Of a stretch of DNA of 64,000 nt, positions 32,744 through 44,620 are shown in pieces. The stretch lies in NCBI GenBank assembly GCA_039566865.1, contig CM076944.1, forward strand, positions 11,120,501-11,184,500, read 5' to 3'. This stretch comes from Aurelia coerulea. Taxonomy: Eukaryota; Cnidaria; Scyphozoa; Semaeostomeae; Ulmaridae. The stretch's first letter is position 1. Each line of letters starts with the position of its first letter. The notes under the pieces were generated by a model. The model did not search any database, was not told the origin of the DNA, and saw nothing but the letters and a program-made list of their open reading frames with translations. Both the position numbers and the translations under genes were made by a program.

Positions 32744-34134
32744 ATAATTGAACTGTGTTGTCAAAGCTTCGGCAACGCTTCGGCAATAGCACTGGTAAAT
32801 ATGGAGTCAGAGGATGCCTTCTGGGCCAAAGAAAAGGATGTCTGTTCAAAAGTTTTCTTCGTGCTCTGATTTGTAGGATAAATGTCAGTTGTCACAAAAC
32901 TATCAAGGTTTTCTTGTTGCTAATGGCAAGCATGATATTGGGAGATGCATTCTAAGCCAACGTAAAGTATGTTTCTTCTGAAATTTTCTTCGCGCTCTGA
33001 TTTGTAGGATAATTGTCAGTTGTCACATAACTATCAAGCTTTTCTTGTTGCTGATGGCAAGCATAATATTGGGAGATGCATTCTACGCCAAAGTAAAAGG
33101 CGTGGCTCCAACAAATTTCCTGGTACCACCTCTATACCTAAGCCCTCCTAGTTATTAATCTAGCTCTACACCACTGGCTGCGCCCCCGGAACCCCGTACC
33201 CTTTACGCCTGCGGCGCAAAGGGCTTTCCCTCTACGCCTTCGGCGCGTGAGAGCATGACCTTCCCTCTTTCACCAGCTTCACCACTGAAGAAAATAATGC
33301 AAGATGTTGAAAATATTGAACATTTTATATTAACCATTCCATCATCCTATATGAGCTGCCCAATCATTTGATCATTACATTCCATAATTCCATATTCCAT
33401 GTTTTATTTTTATAAAGAAAATCATTGACTTACTCTATTTTCACTTATTTGCTGTATTTCACTTATTTGCAGTATCTATTTTAATTCCAAAAAACTTGTA
33501 AATATTTATTGTGGCAAATCAATACATACATACATGCATAAATAAATTCTGATATCAGCTCCCTAAAAAACCTCCAAAAACTTGACAGCCCATCAAAATG
33601 CGGTTACTGATCCTAACATTTTATTGTGATTTCATGGAACAAGTATACTTATCGATATGGAAAGGATAAATGGCCATCAGCGTGAAATTAGAATATTGAT
33701 AATGGTTATAGATTTATAACTATTTTTGGTTTTTATTTCTGGGCGGAGGTTTCAGGGCAAAGTGAACTACTTCGAAAATGTTGTTTCTCTTTTGTGGTAA
33801 TTTGGTATTTCTATGCAATGTAGTATTTTCCAAGTATATTCCCATTATTGTTCATCGACTTGCATTCAGGTTTCGAATCTGACTCGAATTTGTTACTTAG
33901 ACAACAGTTTTTGGTTGATATTTTATCTGTAAAGATCGTTCTCAACAAAGGTCACAATTTAATTTTTTAAATATCACTCTTGTGAAATGTTTGGGTTTGT
34001 TTCGTTTCGGCATGCGAACAACTCCTTTGAGTTGCAATATAAATCATGTTTTCGGGCATTACCAGCATCATTTTGGTTTTATCGAACAATTGCTGAGTGG
34101 TTCACTTTACCTCGCTCTGGGGTAAAGTGAACTA
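32744..34134. other. Repeat-derived, no gene
   Basis: A duplicated unit (TTTGTAGGATAAxTGTCAGTTGTCACAxAACTATCAAG) occurs near 32871 and 33001. Then comes a hAT-type right end: AGCTTCACCACTG closes at 33286, after a CGCCTTCGGCGCG hairpin. (CATA)n near 33525-33540 follows an AT-rich stretch with a 3'-UTR character. The stretch 33690-34134 is AT-rich and ends with GGTTCACTTTACC / GGTAAAGTGAAC as a short inverted repeat at 34108-34132. Confidence 0.5.
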
Positions 34135-34380
34135 CAATCTTGGCCAAAATACTTGGGACAAATCATAAAATTGCACTACTTCGGTATTTGAATACGTGCC
34201 CCCCCCGCGTCCCCCGTTTCAAAGTTGCTTGAATCAAACGCTCTTCGACGTTCTCAAAATTGAAGAAAGGGGAAGGGGGGATTTGGAGACTCTAAACGTA
34301 TGCTTTCTTTTCAATATTTTAGGAAACATCATGAAGACACTGAAATTTGCCTGTGTCCCGGCTTCTTTAGGCCAGGATTG
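34135..34380. mobile_element. Tc1/mariner-type MITE (CAATCTTGGCC family), copy 3
   Basis: 246 bp, ends CAATCTTGGCCAAAA and inverted GGCCAGGATTG, flanked by TA (34133-34134 and 34381-34382). It aligns along its whole length with the two copies at 24430 and 25960 but has many substitutions. TA flanks fit Tc1/mariner mobilisation. Confidence 0.85.
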
Positions 34381-35744
34381 TAGGCAGAGCGATCGCCAAA
34401 GAAAGCTCTTTTGCGAGACAATGGAAAAATATTTGAAGGGTGTTTTTACTGGATAAATTGACCCAAAGACATAATGTCAAAACAACGTTAAAAAGTTTGC
34501 CCTCAGCTACAACCTCTTTAGAATTCCTGGAGAAACCTCCAAACTAGTTAACTTTACCCCGTCTTACCTAGACTGATTATATGTTCGTAGGTTATCGCTA
34601 TTGATAGGCTGATGGACGCTATAACTACGACTCATGGACTTACGCTTCCAGAAACGGACATGGCCTAAATCATCTACTATTTTTTCTTGAAACCACCGAC
34701 CCTAAATCGCCGCAAAAAGTGGTTTTCCTGAAGTGCTACACTGCAAAACAAGCTATCAGTACTTAGATTAGTGTCTCTTCTAGCTATTAATGCAAAAAAA
34801 AATCCTACCTATAAGTGCTATTTTGGTCGCTTCATACTTAAAAAATGTCATGCATTTATGGTTTGTGCATTAAGCTTTCAATGAGTTGCTCATCAGAATT
34901 TGCACAAGTGAATATTGTTGAGGAAGATGGAAATGATTACTAAGATGGAACTACTTTCAGTTTCTGTAAAAGGATGCTTATAGGAATGAAGATTTATATC
35001 AAGCTATCACGTTGTTATCTAAAATTTTAAAACGATCTATTTTTCAGTGCTTTTGAGGTCCTTTTTCGAAATTTCCCATGAAAAACAAACAGTAGATTCT
35101 TCAAAATAGGGGCGTTTTGCAACGATCTAAAGGGCGTGGTCACAGAAAATTTTCCCGGGGGCAAGCCCCCGAACCCCCAGTTTTCCTCCCTCCTTGCGCA
35201 TCTAGCTTCAGCCTCGCCCCCAACACCAATCACGTCTCGACAACAGCCTCACCTCCAACAAGAAGCGCCTCTTAACAGGACTGCTGTGTCCCTTTGAAAA
35301 ATTCTTCGCTATCATGGAACTTTTATGTATTTGGGGGCGCAAAAGATCTCGTAAATTCGCTCGTTACTTTGAGATTTTGATCGTTGGAGCAGTTCAGTCG
35401 AACGCGTTGTTCGAACGCTTTTGTTTGCCTTTGGCGGGAAGTTTGAATTGAAGAAGAATCAGCCAATCCCATTAAGTTATTTCAAGTCTTGCATCCTGAT
35501 TGGTCCAGGAACAAATTTGTTCCTGGCGAGAATTTTTTTGCCGTTTTGAGAAGAGTTAGTCCATAAGGCCCTCAACTGGAGCGACAACAACAACATTAAT
35601 TCACTTCAATTAGATGAGCGTAAGTTGAGGGTCCTTATGTAGTGAGGCTACGTCTTACCCTCATTATTTCAAAAAGGCTACACGGTGAATGGTGGTGCAG
35701 CACTTCCTTAAATCTCAATGCACGATTACGTCATTTCATGAATT
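34381..35744. other. No gene; hAT-family GC-rich fragment and a hairpin
   Basis: At 35100-35230 there is a copy of the family with TTTTCCCGGGGGCAAGCCCC. At 35573-35640 an inverted repeat CCATAAGGCCCTCAACT / AGTTGAGGGTCCTTATG can form a hairpin. The rest is AT-rich. Confidence 0.45.
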
Positions 35745-35990
35745 TCATTCTGCTAATAATAAATAATATCAACGAGTTGAGTGATCTCGATCGGCTAAAG
35801 AAATGGTTACAGGGAAACAAACCGTCACTAAATGTCGTAAAGACATTTGCGATGGCTCTAAGTTTTCGATCAAACCTAAAAAAGATTGCTGACAATAAAG
35901 TAGAGACCCCATCATTTTTTATTGATGGCGCTGAAATTAACATCGTTAAAAACGTAAAATATTTAGAAGTCCAAACACAGGTGACATTCG
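35745..35990 (+). pseudogene. LINE RT fragment (palm/thumb)
   Basis: The frame reads LDRLKKWLQGNKPSLNVVKT and NVKYLEVQT, matching the segment right after the YADD block in the RT at 23103-24365 (LKLWLGGNKLSLNVAKTQAM, AKYLGVQ). Both ends are lost in unrelated sequence. Confidence 0.72.
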
Positions 35991-37650
35991 TCTGATTATG
36001 CGCTGTTCTTAAGGGATGATGAGGGCAGCAATCTTTTGTTGACGTGATAATGTCATTTTCTTGGAGGCGAAGTGGGCTTAAGCTTTAAGTTTCTTCGCTA
36101 CTTTTCAGTATTTTTACAGACTATCTATTGAAATATACAGCTGTTTTAAAGTTAAAATCATCTCCACAAAGTAGTCAGGTAGTTTGGAGCGCTACTTGTA
36201 CAGTTTTAGTGAAGTTTGCAGCGGTAATAACGCACTGGCCCTGCACTAGTATCTTGCGTGATTGTGCGAAACACACAGCAACGCGAAACTGGATCTTGTC
36301 TGTGAGGAAAATGTTCACGAAAAGTCACGAAAAGGAAAATTTTTCCCGTCTTCAGAAATATGAAAAATGAAGAGGCATTCCGCTAGACATTTTCAGTGAC
36401 ATCGGACGGGCTTGCCCCTTGCCCTTCTGCTGTCAGAAAAGTGAGGTGGAGAAAGAAACAACAAACCGTATTTTGTTGCAAATGTTTATTGTATCAACAA
36501 GTCAACACAATTATTATTCGAAGTGCTATTAGAAGTAACATCATTTACACCCATTGCTTTACAAAAAACTATTTTGAGTTGCCTCTTCCAGAGCAGTAAG
36601 AGACTCTGCTACAATAAAATGATAAATAGTGAAATCCAAGTTTCTATAGAAACTAATACCAGAAGTTAAGAAACCATAATTGACATGGCATAGCCCCAGG
36701 GGCAGTCCCAAACATACTTTTGGGGCGGAGTTGTAAAGGGGTTTTCCACACACTCCTGTCACTTCCCTAGTCAAATACCCTGGTGGATGAAAGCTAAGAA
36801 ACATGAGTATACTAAACAATACCCTGGAGGAAAACAGGACCCACTCAATTTGCATGAACCACCACATATAAGAAAATGGAGGACAACTTTCAAAAAATTA
36901 AGAGACTCTGACGCATGGGATTATGGGAGTATTCTTTGTAATTCGTACTCAAAACAATATGAAATAGTTAGGATTGCTTTACAGTGTCAAAACAGTGCCA
37001 CTCTTTACGTTAATCCCAGTGCGTAATTCAATTTAGCCTCTCTCATGTTTTATAATAAACATATTTTTGGAAGAGATTCTTTTGAAAAACTCATCTCTCA
37101 GGCTGCTTAAATCTTAGAAACCCTTGTACAAAATCATTAAAACTAGTATAAAATTTTGAGCAATCAAATCATAAAATTTACAAGAAATTAAAAGGAGGGG
37201 TAAGTTAATAAGCATGATATTTTGATTAGATGTCTTTGCCTACAGGAGTATCATTTTCAAAAAGGTGCACAAAGGGGAGGGTATTAGTGGAATCAAAAAA
37301 AAAAATTTAGGTCCATACACTCATTTTTTTATAAGAAACCGCTTATATGAAACGGTAGGCTCAATTTTTCAAAAGTTAAGAAACAACCCTTTCTTGATTT
37401 CAACAGCTATGAAACTTTTATTATTTACAGTTTTAATTTTCCATCCACAGTCAAAAATGTTTTATAATCTACAGCTATATCATCTGTTTGGACATTACTT
37501 TGGGTGCGAATTATGTTATTGACTTGTTTTGAGATCTTACTATTTAGGAGCCCTGTTTAGACAAAACAAGATTAACTTTACATTTCTGGCATTAAAAATA
37601 TAAGAAACACGTAAGAAAATTTTGGTAGCAAAATGGCCTAAAAATTTAAG
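35991..37650. repeat. Region with TAAGAAAC-rich repeat, no confident gene
   Basis: TAAGAAAC occurs repeatedly (36668, 36797, 37375, 37610, 37649), and 37650-37682 forms a palindrome CCTAAGACCCGGGCCTTAG with flanking TTTCTTATA. This looks like the edge of a foldback-type element. The frame at 36787-37026 (plus) is open but has no support. Confidence 0.4.
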
Positions 37651-37679
37651 AAACAGCCTAAGACCCGGGCCTTAGTTTC

Positions 37680-38897
37680 TTATAAAAAAGGAGTGTATTT
37701 TACTGGTGGTTCATGTCCAAGCCCAAGATGTTTACAGTTATAAAAAGATACTTGAAGAAGTTCTGTTAGAAATTGAAACCTTATTGATCTAACATAGCGT
37801 ACAGCATGAAAAAATTCTCTGTAACAGTAGCAAGTATAGGAGAAATTGTATTTCCTGTTTGAAGAACCTTCTGTGATGTCTGCTTTCACAACACTTGATT
37901 TACTAAATTGCCCACTTTCTAAGTAAAAAGAGAAAGTACCTTATTTTTGCACAAAATAAGAACAATTTCCAGGAAAACTTAGAATGACAGTCACTGAATA
38001 ACGAATCCCAAGAATCTTAAAAAAATGCTTGATTCAATTTCAATTAGTATTTGGATTGAATCAGAGAGGACCCATGCAACAATAGAATGGCTACTGCAAA
38101 GCACACAGCTGTATCTGTAAGAAATCATGACTGAATGCCCGAAACAGTCATATCAAGCATTTCTTGCAGAAGCAACCATCTTTTCCTTTTGTACTGATTT
38201 TGCAACATGGTTTATGGAGCATATTGTAGAACCCATCAATTGCCTTCCTCTGCATTACAGCCAATTCTGTTGACAATAAAGGACAGTATGCAAGGTTCTT
38301 TGTCATTTTTTGAAAGCATATTGGAAACCCTGGGAGCAAAAGAAGCAGCAGCACATCCTGTAGTGCAAAAGAAATAATACTGTAGATTATACTGGGTGTG
38401 CAAGAATACATCATAAAACAGTTTTCTCACAGTTTTAATCACAGAATATTAGTGAGATGGATAAGGTAGTTATATTTTTAACAGCAGTGCCACAATTAAT
38501 AAAGAAAATGAAGGCTTATATTTTTACAAAGATTACTGATTTCTTTACTAACATATTTTCAAGCATATTTTGCATTGAAGCCCATGGGGTGACATACAGT
38601 AATATTGTTTTTTGTGCTAGGGATGTTCCAGTCAGTGGTCTTTGTCTAAAGATTTTCGCATAAACATTGGTCCAATATGAATAAAAAGTCAGAGGAAAAC
38701 CCTTTCTACGCTTTCAGTTTTCAGCTCTTTATCTTCTGGGTGCTATTGTGGAAGACAAAAGGCAATAAACTGACAGAAGATACCTGGTTTCCCTGTTTAA
38801 CTTTTGAAGAAGCTTTTAAAAGTTTAGCACTACTTAAAGATAGTACTAGGGTTTCTCTAATTCTCAGCAATCCTACTGCTACTTTCTTACACACCAT
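37680..38897 (-). other. Cluster of candidate exons, unproven
   Basis: On the minus strand three open pieces have good splice edges. One starts at an ATG (38897, MVCKKVAVGLLRIRE) and ends CAG|GTATCT at 38784. One follows acceptor TTCTTTTGCACTACAG at 38357 and reads FPICFQKMTKNLAYCPLL, RKAIDGFYNMLHKPCCK and CFCKKCLI, stop 38148. One follows TTTCTCTTTTTACTTAG at 37918 and reads ADITEGSSNRKYNFSY and HAVRYVRSIRFQFLTEL, stop 37680. They may belong to a small host gene, but other frames are also open here, and the order and joining are not resolved. Confidence 0.3.
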
Positions 38898-38989
38898 TTT
38901 GTTATAAAAAAATGTGTAGGCTTACATGGCGTGATAGATTGTAAACAACTGCTACTTTTAAGGCATCCCTTTTCTGGTAAAAACAGATA

Positions 38990-39560
38990 TGATTTGCAAT
39001 AAACTGAATTAATTCATGCAGAGTATGGTCTGTTTCACCAAAAAATTCTAATTAGGGTAGGTTTCACGAACCCAATTTTAAAATATTATCCTTTTCAATC
39101 AAAGCAAAACATCCATTTATCACAAAAATGAAAAGGCGCCTTCTCAATTTTATGCTGCAAGTACAAATCTTCAATTTAAAACTGTGAACCATCTAGAATT
39201 CAAGAAATTAACCTGAAATGCACGCTTAACTTTTGTCATAAATTCTTTACGTTTCACTGCTTAAAACATGAGTTTCTGTCACTTATGAAGCTGACACCAT
39301 GCTTGGTGGTAAAACCGTACATTTGAAGAGAAAATCATGACTTTGTAAGATTGCCGCAATTTCCACAAAACACATAAGATTTCCAAAAAATGAGTTAATT
39401 CATGCAGAGTAAAGTATGTTTTGTTAAAAATTCGAATTAGGTTAGGTTTCACGAGACCAATTGGAAAATATAAGCCTTTTAAACCAAAGGAAAATATCCA
39501 CTTATCGGAAAATTGAAAAGGAGCCTTCACGATATTTTATGATGCTGATACAAATCTCCG
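38990..39560. repeat. Tandem repeat, unit about 385 bp (copies from 39003 and 39390)
   Basis: The blocks AATTCATGCAGAGTA, GGTTTCACGA..CCAATT and AAAATGAAAAGGCGCCTTC recur at the same spacing. The second copy continues at 40492-40600 and 41290-41420 after two insertions. The flank of copy 1 at 39165-39190 (TCAATTTAAAACTGTGAACC) is an empty version of the site used at 39563. Confidence 0.75.
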
Positions 39561-39566
39561 ATTTAA

Positions 39567-40487
39567 GGTTACTGTACCCCTTCAGTGACCACTCACGGTG
39601 TTTTCTCTCTTGATTATCACGCTTGTGACATAACACGTATAAACTATACATCATTCGATTCGTCATTAAATTGGGAGTATTTACAAGCCAAACAAAATAC
39701 AAATATCCGAAAATTGGGCGTTATACATCCGAAAACGTGAAAATCGGACCTTCCCCCCTTCTAGAACCTCCCTGTTCCCCCAGATATGTTTCATCTAAAT
39801 CGCAATGAGATTTTTGCAATCTCAACACATTAATCTAGCAAACTATGTCTCTAATTTCTTTTGCATGCCTTACCTTCAGAATAATTAATAAAACAATTTT
39901 GCCCCTCGCGGCCTGGCCTCGTTTTGAGATTCATTCAAATGTTAAATTTGGACCAAGCAATTTCTCTCAAAAGTGAGACAAGCTTTGGTCCCCCTATGCC
40001 TTTTCTCCCTGTCTGCCAAATTTCAGCCAATTATATCAAGCCGTTGGGTAAAGGGAGCTGTATGCATACCCATTGGTTGCTGAAATATTGATTTTGAGAA
40101 AAGCGCTGAAACAGTTTCTTAGCGTACAGTTCCGTTGTCGAAACTGATTAACATGAGTACACAAGAGTAAACAGAGTAATCCTGTATGTATTTAGGGCAG
40201 AGTTTACAATGACATAATTGGTATTATAACCGCAAAATCCATTCAACAGGAAATCAAAGGCACTTGAAACCTTTAACCTTTAGTTCTCTAATATTCCTCG
40301 TCATGTAAACAAGATTTTCCTTGCAGAAAATACCTTACTTTAAATTGGTTATAATTCGCTGAGGAATGGAGTGGGACTCTTTGAAATTATTAGAAATTTT
40401 AGGTAGATGTGTGTGCTATCCAATGATCTAAAAATCAAAAAATTGATCAGATAAAAAATTTTATCGTCCTGAAGGGGTACAGTAACC
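39567..40487. mobile_element. piggyBac-type MITE with paralogous empty site
   Basis: 921 bp, ends GGTTACTGTACCCCTTCAG and its inverted copy, flanked by TTAA at 39563-39566 and 40488-40491. The preceding tandem-repeat copy has the uninterrupted sequence. No coding potential seen. Confidence 0.9.
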
Positions 40488-40599
40488 TTAAATCTGTGAT
40501 CCACCTAGAATTCAAGAAATCAACCTGAAACTCCAAAGACATGTCTACAATGCACACTTAATTTTTTGTCATAAATTCTTTACGTTTCGTCTCCCAACA

Positions 40600-41285
40600 A
40601 GCCGTAATTGATGCTTCAATCCTGCCATCATCGCCTCTTGCAGCGGGTGAGAGGGCCTAAATCATCGTCAACACCACGACGGCTTTTAACCGGCTACAGC
40701 ACTCCATTGCATTCATTTTATGTCATCTCGTGGTCCCTTGTTGCTACTGAGGCAATTGCAATTCAATCTATCTCCGAAATCGCGACAAAACATGCAATAA
40801 TATTCACTTTTCCACACGCCACCTTGTCAGCCTGCAAGCTTCCTTCCAGTCATTTACTGTGTGTTTTTCAGAGGGATGAATTGAATTGAACGCTGTATAA
40901 ATCACATTGCGTCACTCGCCCCAGGCTCTTTTCGCAAGACCATGGGGTAAAAACGCCCAAAAAAATGGCATTTCTCGTCTCCAAAATTAAGAAATATTTA
41001 TGGCAATCGATTCTACGATGATTTTGCCATCAGGAACCATCCTAGCTGGCGAAAATTTGATTTCGTCCAAAAGTAGTTCAGTGGCACTTTAACCCTAATC
41101 CTACCGGGCTTTTTTTGATCTAACATAGCCGGGGGGGGGGGGGGTGCTTTCCACCCCCCCTCTATAAATAGCCGTATACTAATGGGAAATCATTGAAACT
41201 TGGCAAGGGCGTAGTCCTAGCTATTCTTAGCCGATTGGTAGTTTTGGGCGTGGCCACCTCATTAGCTGACGTCACTATGACGTCA
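40600..41285. other. Insertion in the repeat; includes a piggyBac-like end and G-run
   Basis: AACCCTAATCCTACCGGGC at 41091 resembles the ACCCTATCTGACCTGGG family end, followed by a run of G (41130-41143) and CCCCCCC. Two overlapping TGACGTCA-like sites lie at 41266-41284. The frame at 40608-40889 is unsupported. Confidence 0.45.
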
Positions 41286-41429
41286 TAATGCCGGAAAACT
41301 GCTTAAAATATGAGTTTCTGTCACTTGCGAAGCTGACATTATTCGTGGTAAAACTGCAATTTCGAAGAGAAAATCAGGACTTTTTCATATCGCTGCCATT
41401 TCCACAAAACACAAGATTTGAAAAAACTA

Positions 41430-41829
41430 AACTTTTTCAAAGAAAGCATCCTTTGATTAGCCAAAACTGTTAAAATCGCCAAGTTTCACGAGTTCATTTA
41501 GCAGTTTAACGAAATTGTTGGTGTTGCAGTTTGTCTGTACTAAACTCTAATATATTTAGGACAAGAGTTTTCGTCTGGGGAAATTTGTTATTTGATCCGC
41601 GATCGGATAAAAATTACATAAGAAATGAGCAATAAAAAAATTCACTTAGCATTTGCCAGCTTGCATTTGCACGTTATCTTCGTCGAGCTCTTGCTTTTGT
41701 AGTTCTCCTTTTCCTGCGTCGGCTAGCCCTCCAGCCGCCATTTCCAGCTTGCCGATTTGCCGCGAAAAACAGCCACGAGGGCCTGCGCAGTCTTATGCGC
41801 ACAAATGCAAAAATAATGTCACCTGTGTT
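41430..41829. other. No gene seen
   Basis: AT-rich with a moderately GC-rich stretch at 41650-41810. The frame at 41653-41874 (plus) is serine- and cysteine-rich and low in complexity, with no recognisable domain. Confidence 0.4.
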
Positions 41830-43183
41830 ATTTTCATTTCATTTCATTTTAAACATATTTACTCTGGGATATAATTCAGTAAAATAATTAAGCAACTGCT
41901 TTCCAATTGACCCAGCAACAAAAAAAATAGCTAATAAACCTAAAGATACAACCTATTTACACAATTTTCCTATTAAATAGCTACTAAATGTGAAAAGGAA
42001 AATAAAGGTAATACTTTCGATACAGATTAGCTTTCCTTGAATATTCTTAATTCAAAGCTTTTAGTTTCGTTTTGAATGACTGAATCGAAGGGGCTAATTT
42101 ACTTTCCGAGTCGAGTTTATTCCATGCCTTACTGGCTCCACGAAACGCAAATGATTTTGGCCATAAGCTGTTCTCATTTTTGGTACAGCAAGATTGCATC
42201 TGGTATTGCGTAGAACCCTGGTATGAACATCAGATAATCTGGAGAAAATTTTTCCTAGGTTTTCAGGTGCGAGGTAACTTAAAGATTTATATACCATTGT
42301 ACATGTTTCTAAATTACTCAGTTTATCTATTGTCGGCCATCCAAGCCGATACAATAGATGAGCAGCTGGAGTGTCAAAAGGGCTACTTGTAACAATTCTA
42401 GCAGCTATGTTCTGTAATTTCTGCAAGGTTTTCAATTCAGTTGCCCCGCAACATCCCCAAACAGAGCAACAATAACTGAAATGTGGTTGAACAATACTAA
42501 GATACATATTCCTTAACGTATCCTCTTGCACATAGTGTTTAGCATACTTCAAAAGTCCTATAGCTCTAGAGATCTTCTTCTGTGTACATTTAACAGTGCT
42601 CTCCCATTTTAGATTATCATCGATCATAAGACCAAGATATTTAGTTTCCTTCACAAGATCGATATCATTTCCATTTACTCGAAAATGAGGAATCGGTACC
42701 GTTGGTGTATCAATTTTCCTCAACTTTTGCGACGATCCTATTATCATGGCCTGTGTCTTGACCACATTCAAGGAAAGCTCGTTACCCTGTAGCCATTTCT
42801 CAATGCAGGGAAGTTCAGCATTGACAACCGCATAAATCTCTTCTATGTTATCGGAAGAGAACGAAATTGCAGTATCATCCGCATACATTGTTGCTTTTGC
42901 CCTTTTTAATGCAAAAGGTAGGTCACCATTGTAAATCAAAAATAAAAGTGATCCAAGGCAAGAACCTTGAAGTACCCCCATTTTGATTTCAGCAGGATCG
43001 GAGCTGACGCCGTTGACCTTGCAGAACTGCCTGGGATTATTTAAGTATGAACTAAACCACTGGTGCTTAAAAATCGTCGATTCCGTAATTACGCATCTTA
43101 TTCAGAAGAATTTGATGGTCGACTGTATCAAAGGCTTTCTTTAGAACAATAAAAATCATGCCAGTATATTTCCCTCTATCAAT
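41830..43183 (-). pseudogene. CR1-like LINE RT, minus copy
   Basis: On the minus strand: FIVLKKAFDTVDHQILL (43140s), MGVLQGSCLGSLLFLIYN, catalytic YADD near 42880, LSLNVVKTQAMIIGS, TKYLGLMIDDNLKWES, CCSVWGCCGATELKTL and a decayed C-terminus, then a 3' UTR ending in (AAATG)n at 41833. It is the same family as 23103-24365. Frameshifts lie near 43080, 42990 and 42110. Confidence 0.83.
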
Positions 43184-43199
43184 ATTTACTTACCAATGT

Positions 43200-43815
43200 T
43201 AGAAGTCCAACTTGAGTATAGCCTCGTTTGGGACCGGAACACGAATTTATAATGTAGCAAACTGTCTCGTGTTCTAGGATTTTTGAAATATGCCAAAACA
43301 TTCGTACCCAAGGATACCTTAATCAAAATGTATCATGGCGTCAGCTGCAGGAAGTGTCACCAATAGCAGCTATGATGCATCCGCCTGGGGTTTGATCAAG
43401 GAAGTAATTTGGCCAACAGTTACGGAAATGATAAAATGCGAGACAGTTACTATTCTTGCACCTGGCTATCTGTCAAACCTTTTCAAGAAAAACTCTGCAC
43501 GTGATATTAGTATGAATTTGCAGAATGCTATTGCCGATGTCCTTCCTCCAAGGATGAACACTTGCAATGTCTTTCCTGGGTGCAATGACTTGGAATTAAT
43601 TGCCTTTAGATGTCAGATAAGCTGAAGAGTAATTTCCCTCTCTCAGGCTCACTCCATTATTTGTGTATATTTTTTTATATTGTAAATATAGGTAATTTTT
43701 CAGTATATTTTAGTACTATTGTAAAGTCTAGCATGACTCCATGTAAAACAATCCTCTCAATTGACGGGGCTACTGTATAAAAATAATGAAAAATGAAATG
43801 AACAAATGAAAATGA
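43200..43815 (+). pseudogene. CR1-like LINE fragment, plus copy, head to head with the previous one
   Basis: Frames encode FLKYAKTFVPKDTLIKMY, then WGLIKEVIWPTVTEMIK and APGYLSNLFKKNSARDI, followed by a 3' UTR ending ATGAAATGAACAAATGAAA near 43815. It starts a few bases from the 5' limit of the minus copy, so the two form an inverted pair. A G-run lies at 43871-43883 outside it. Confidence 0.72.
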
Positions 43816-44366
43816 AGTTTCTCTATCCAGGCAATCAACACCAGGCCTGTTGACAGTGGATGGGGAAGTGGGGGGGGGGGGGGGTAATTTCCTGAAGTTA
43901 GTAATTTTTGTATGTGAAAAAGGCTGTGAAAAAGCAAAGCTCATGTGAAAACCAAGCTTGATTTGAGAATTAATTTAACTCCAAGGGATACTTTGTGCTG
44001 CAATTTGACATTTTTTCATAGCTTATGTATTCTTCATATTCCCCGCTCATTCCTGATTCCCCATTTTAGTAATTCTTTATTTATGCGATTACGCAAAAAT
44101 GTGAGATAGTTTTTCAAGCTTTGAAACTTAGAGGTCAAGAGCTATTGACTGATATGCTTCTATTATTTGTAAGGCTTCTTGTCTCTATGTTCCACAAAAG
44201 GCATTCCCTTGAGTTTTGTATAAATGATGTTGTGTAGTGGCTGTTAAAGGAAGCAAAAACTCCAAACCAATATCTCTTACCTTTTCCTAATTCCTTGATC
44301 CCCTGTTCTCTGTTCTCTATTTCAGCAATATTCAAATTTTACAAATATTTATGGAAGTCTTCTTAC

Positions 44367-44549
44367 CTTTAGCAACTCAGCCTTTGCTACCGTATCCAAG
44401 TCATCTAAATCAACATTACTGGTATTCCTTGGTGGAGCTTTGAGCTGCATTTTCATCATGTTCATCGCAAACGCTTCCATGGCATCATATTTCGTGCGAC
44501 AATTTTCACCGTTTGTATTGTCGAAGTCTTGTGACCCTGCAAATTCCAT
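44367..44549 (-). CDS. First coding exon of a host gene (61 codons)
   Basis: The ATG at 44549 opens a frame that reads MEFAGSQDFDNTNGENC, KYDAMEAFAMNMMKMQLK and SNVDLDDLDTVAKAELLK, and ends CTAAAG before a GTAAGA donor (44366). That is 183 nt in phase 0. Acidic and methionine-rich with no domain I know. A short possible second exon (about 44279-44312, REQGIKELGK, donor GTAAGAG) follows downstream. The next clear exon in compatible phase is at 28757, some 15.6 kb away, so linkage is uncertain. Confidence 0.65.
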
Positions 44550-44620
44550 TATCTAAAAAAATGAGCAGAGATAATGTAAGATTCTACATGGATTCACTTA
44601 ACCCTATCCATACTGGGCAT

